Notes under the pieces: generated by a model
Told to the model about the DNA's origin: nothing
Databases searched by the model: none
What the model saw: the letters and a program-made list of their open reading frames with translations, nothing else
Made by a program: the position numbers and the translations under genes
In this document: positions 63,921-64,000 of the stretch, one piece after another
Numbering within the stretch: the first letter of the stretch is position 1
Layout of the letters: every line of letters starts with the position of its first letter
NCBI RefSeq assembly: GCF_003264365.1
Contig: NZ_PYAK01000013.1
Location: 83,030-147,029 of the forward strand
Length of the DNA stretch: 64,000 nt
Direction: 5' to 3'
Source of the DNA: Micromonospora noduli
GTDB taxonomy: Bacteria > Actinomycetota > Actinomycetes > Mycobacteriales > Micromonosporaceae

Positions 63921-64000
63921 TCAGCCTGCGGCGCGGGCGGGGCGACCGGCGGCCACCAGTGCGGCAGTGCGCGGCCCCAGCCCGAGCCGGGCCGCGGCGG
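63921..64000 (-). CDS. C-terminal end of an unidentified gene (truncated by window edge)
   Basis: A minus-strand frame enters from the right edge and ends at the TGA at 63921-63923. The visible end reads ARLGLGPRTAALVAAGRPA then RAAG. Codon use is normal for the genome. Too little is seen to name it. Confidence 0.45.
   Translation of the reverse strand, partial: AAARLGLGPRTAALVAAGRPARAAG

Overview
The window is about 64 kb of very G+C-rich chromosomal DNA with many GTG starts, 4-base stop/start overlaps and tRNA genes without an encoded CCA end. This fits a high-GC actinomycete. Gene content and the block ppk / mutT1 / hup / leuDC / ndgR, a gene set I recall from mycobacteria, suggest an actinobacterium. 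Micromonosporaceae (Micromonospora or a close relative) is my best inference, but it is not proven from the sequence alone. I see no insertion sequence, integrase, prophage, CRISPR array or rRNA.

Layout. 1-10 kb: end of a transketolase/E1-type dehydrogenase, a membrane metallophosphoesterase, a PQQ-type sugar dehydrogenase lipoprotein, a GAF-GAF-SpoIIE phosphatase, a D-2-hydroxyacid dehydrogenase, a small PH-type membrane protein and a membrane GGDEF/EAL-like protein whose GGDEF half is decayed. 9.5-15 kb: LacI regulator divergent from a GH2 beta-mannosidase, then an ArsR-SulP anion transporter pair with a clear palindromic operator. 15-22 kb: a six-gene operon (polar amino-acid ABC transporter, asparaginase, CutC) divergent from a ROK regulator, with paired direct-repeat operators in between. 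22-24 kb: a DUF3152-like metalloprotease lipoprotein and an LppX/LprG-like lipoprotein.

23.7-42 kb is a branched-chain amino-acid region: ilvD, an intact GGDEF-EAL protein, ilvBNC behind a leader-peptide attenuator, serA, leuB, ilvE and cimA. cimA has its own attenuator with a Leu-Ile-Ile leader peptide. Interspersed are an ApbE-type flavinyltransferase, a tyrosine phosphatase, a PRC-barrel protein and ahpD, which is preceded by a truncated ahpC remnant without its peroxidatic cysteine. 42-52 kb: a membrane EEP hydrolase, a secreted protein behind an A+T-rich promoter region, a MoxR-DUF58-VWA-serine protease cluster, ArfB, and an FAH-family enzyme.

52-64 kb: tRNA-Gln, two identical tRNA-Glu genes, a large near-perfect inverted repeat, the regulator ndgR divergent from leuCD, a histone-like HU with a long lysine/alanine tail, a second membrane EEP protein, and a polyphosphate operon (ppk, CYTH-CHAD protein, mutT1). 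The coherent theme is that nearly the whole Ile/Val/Leu pathway lies here, controlled by at least two attenuators and one IclR-type regulator. Promoters, operators and terminators below were read by eye from sequence patterns and are inferences unless stated otherwise.
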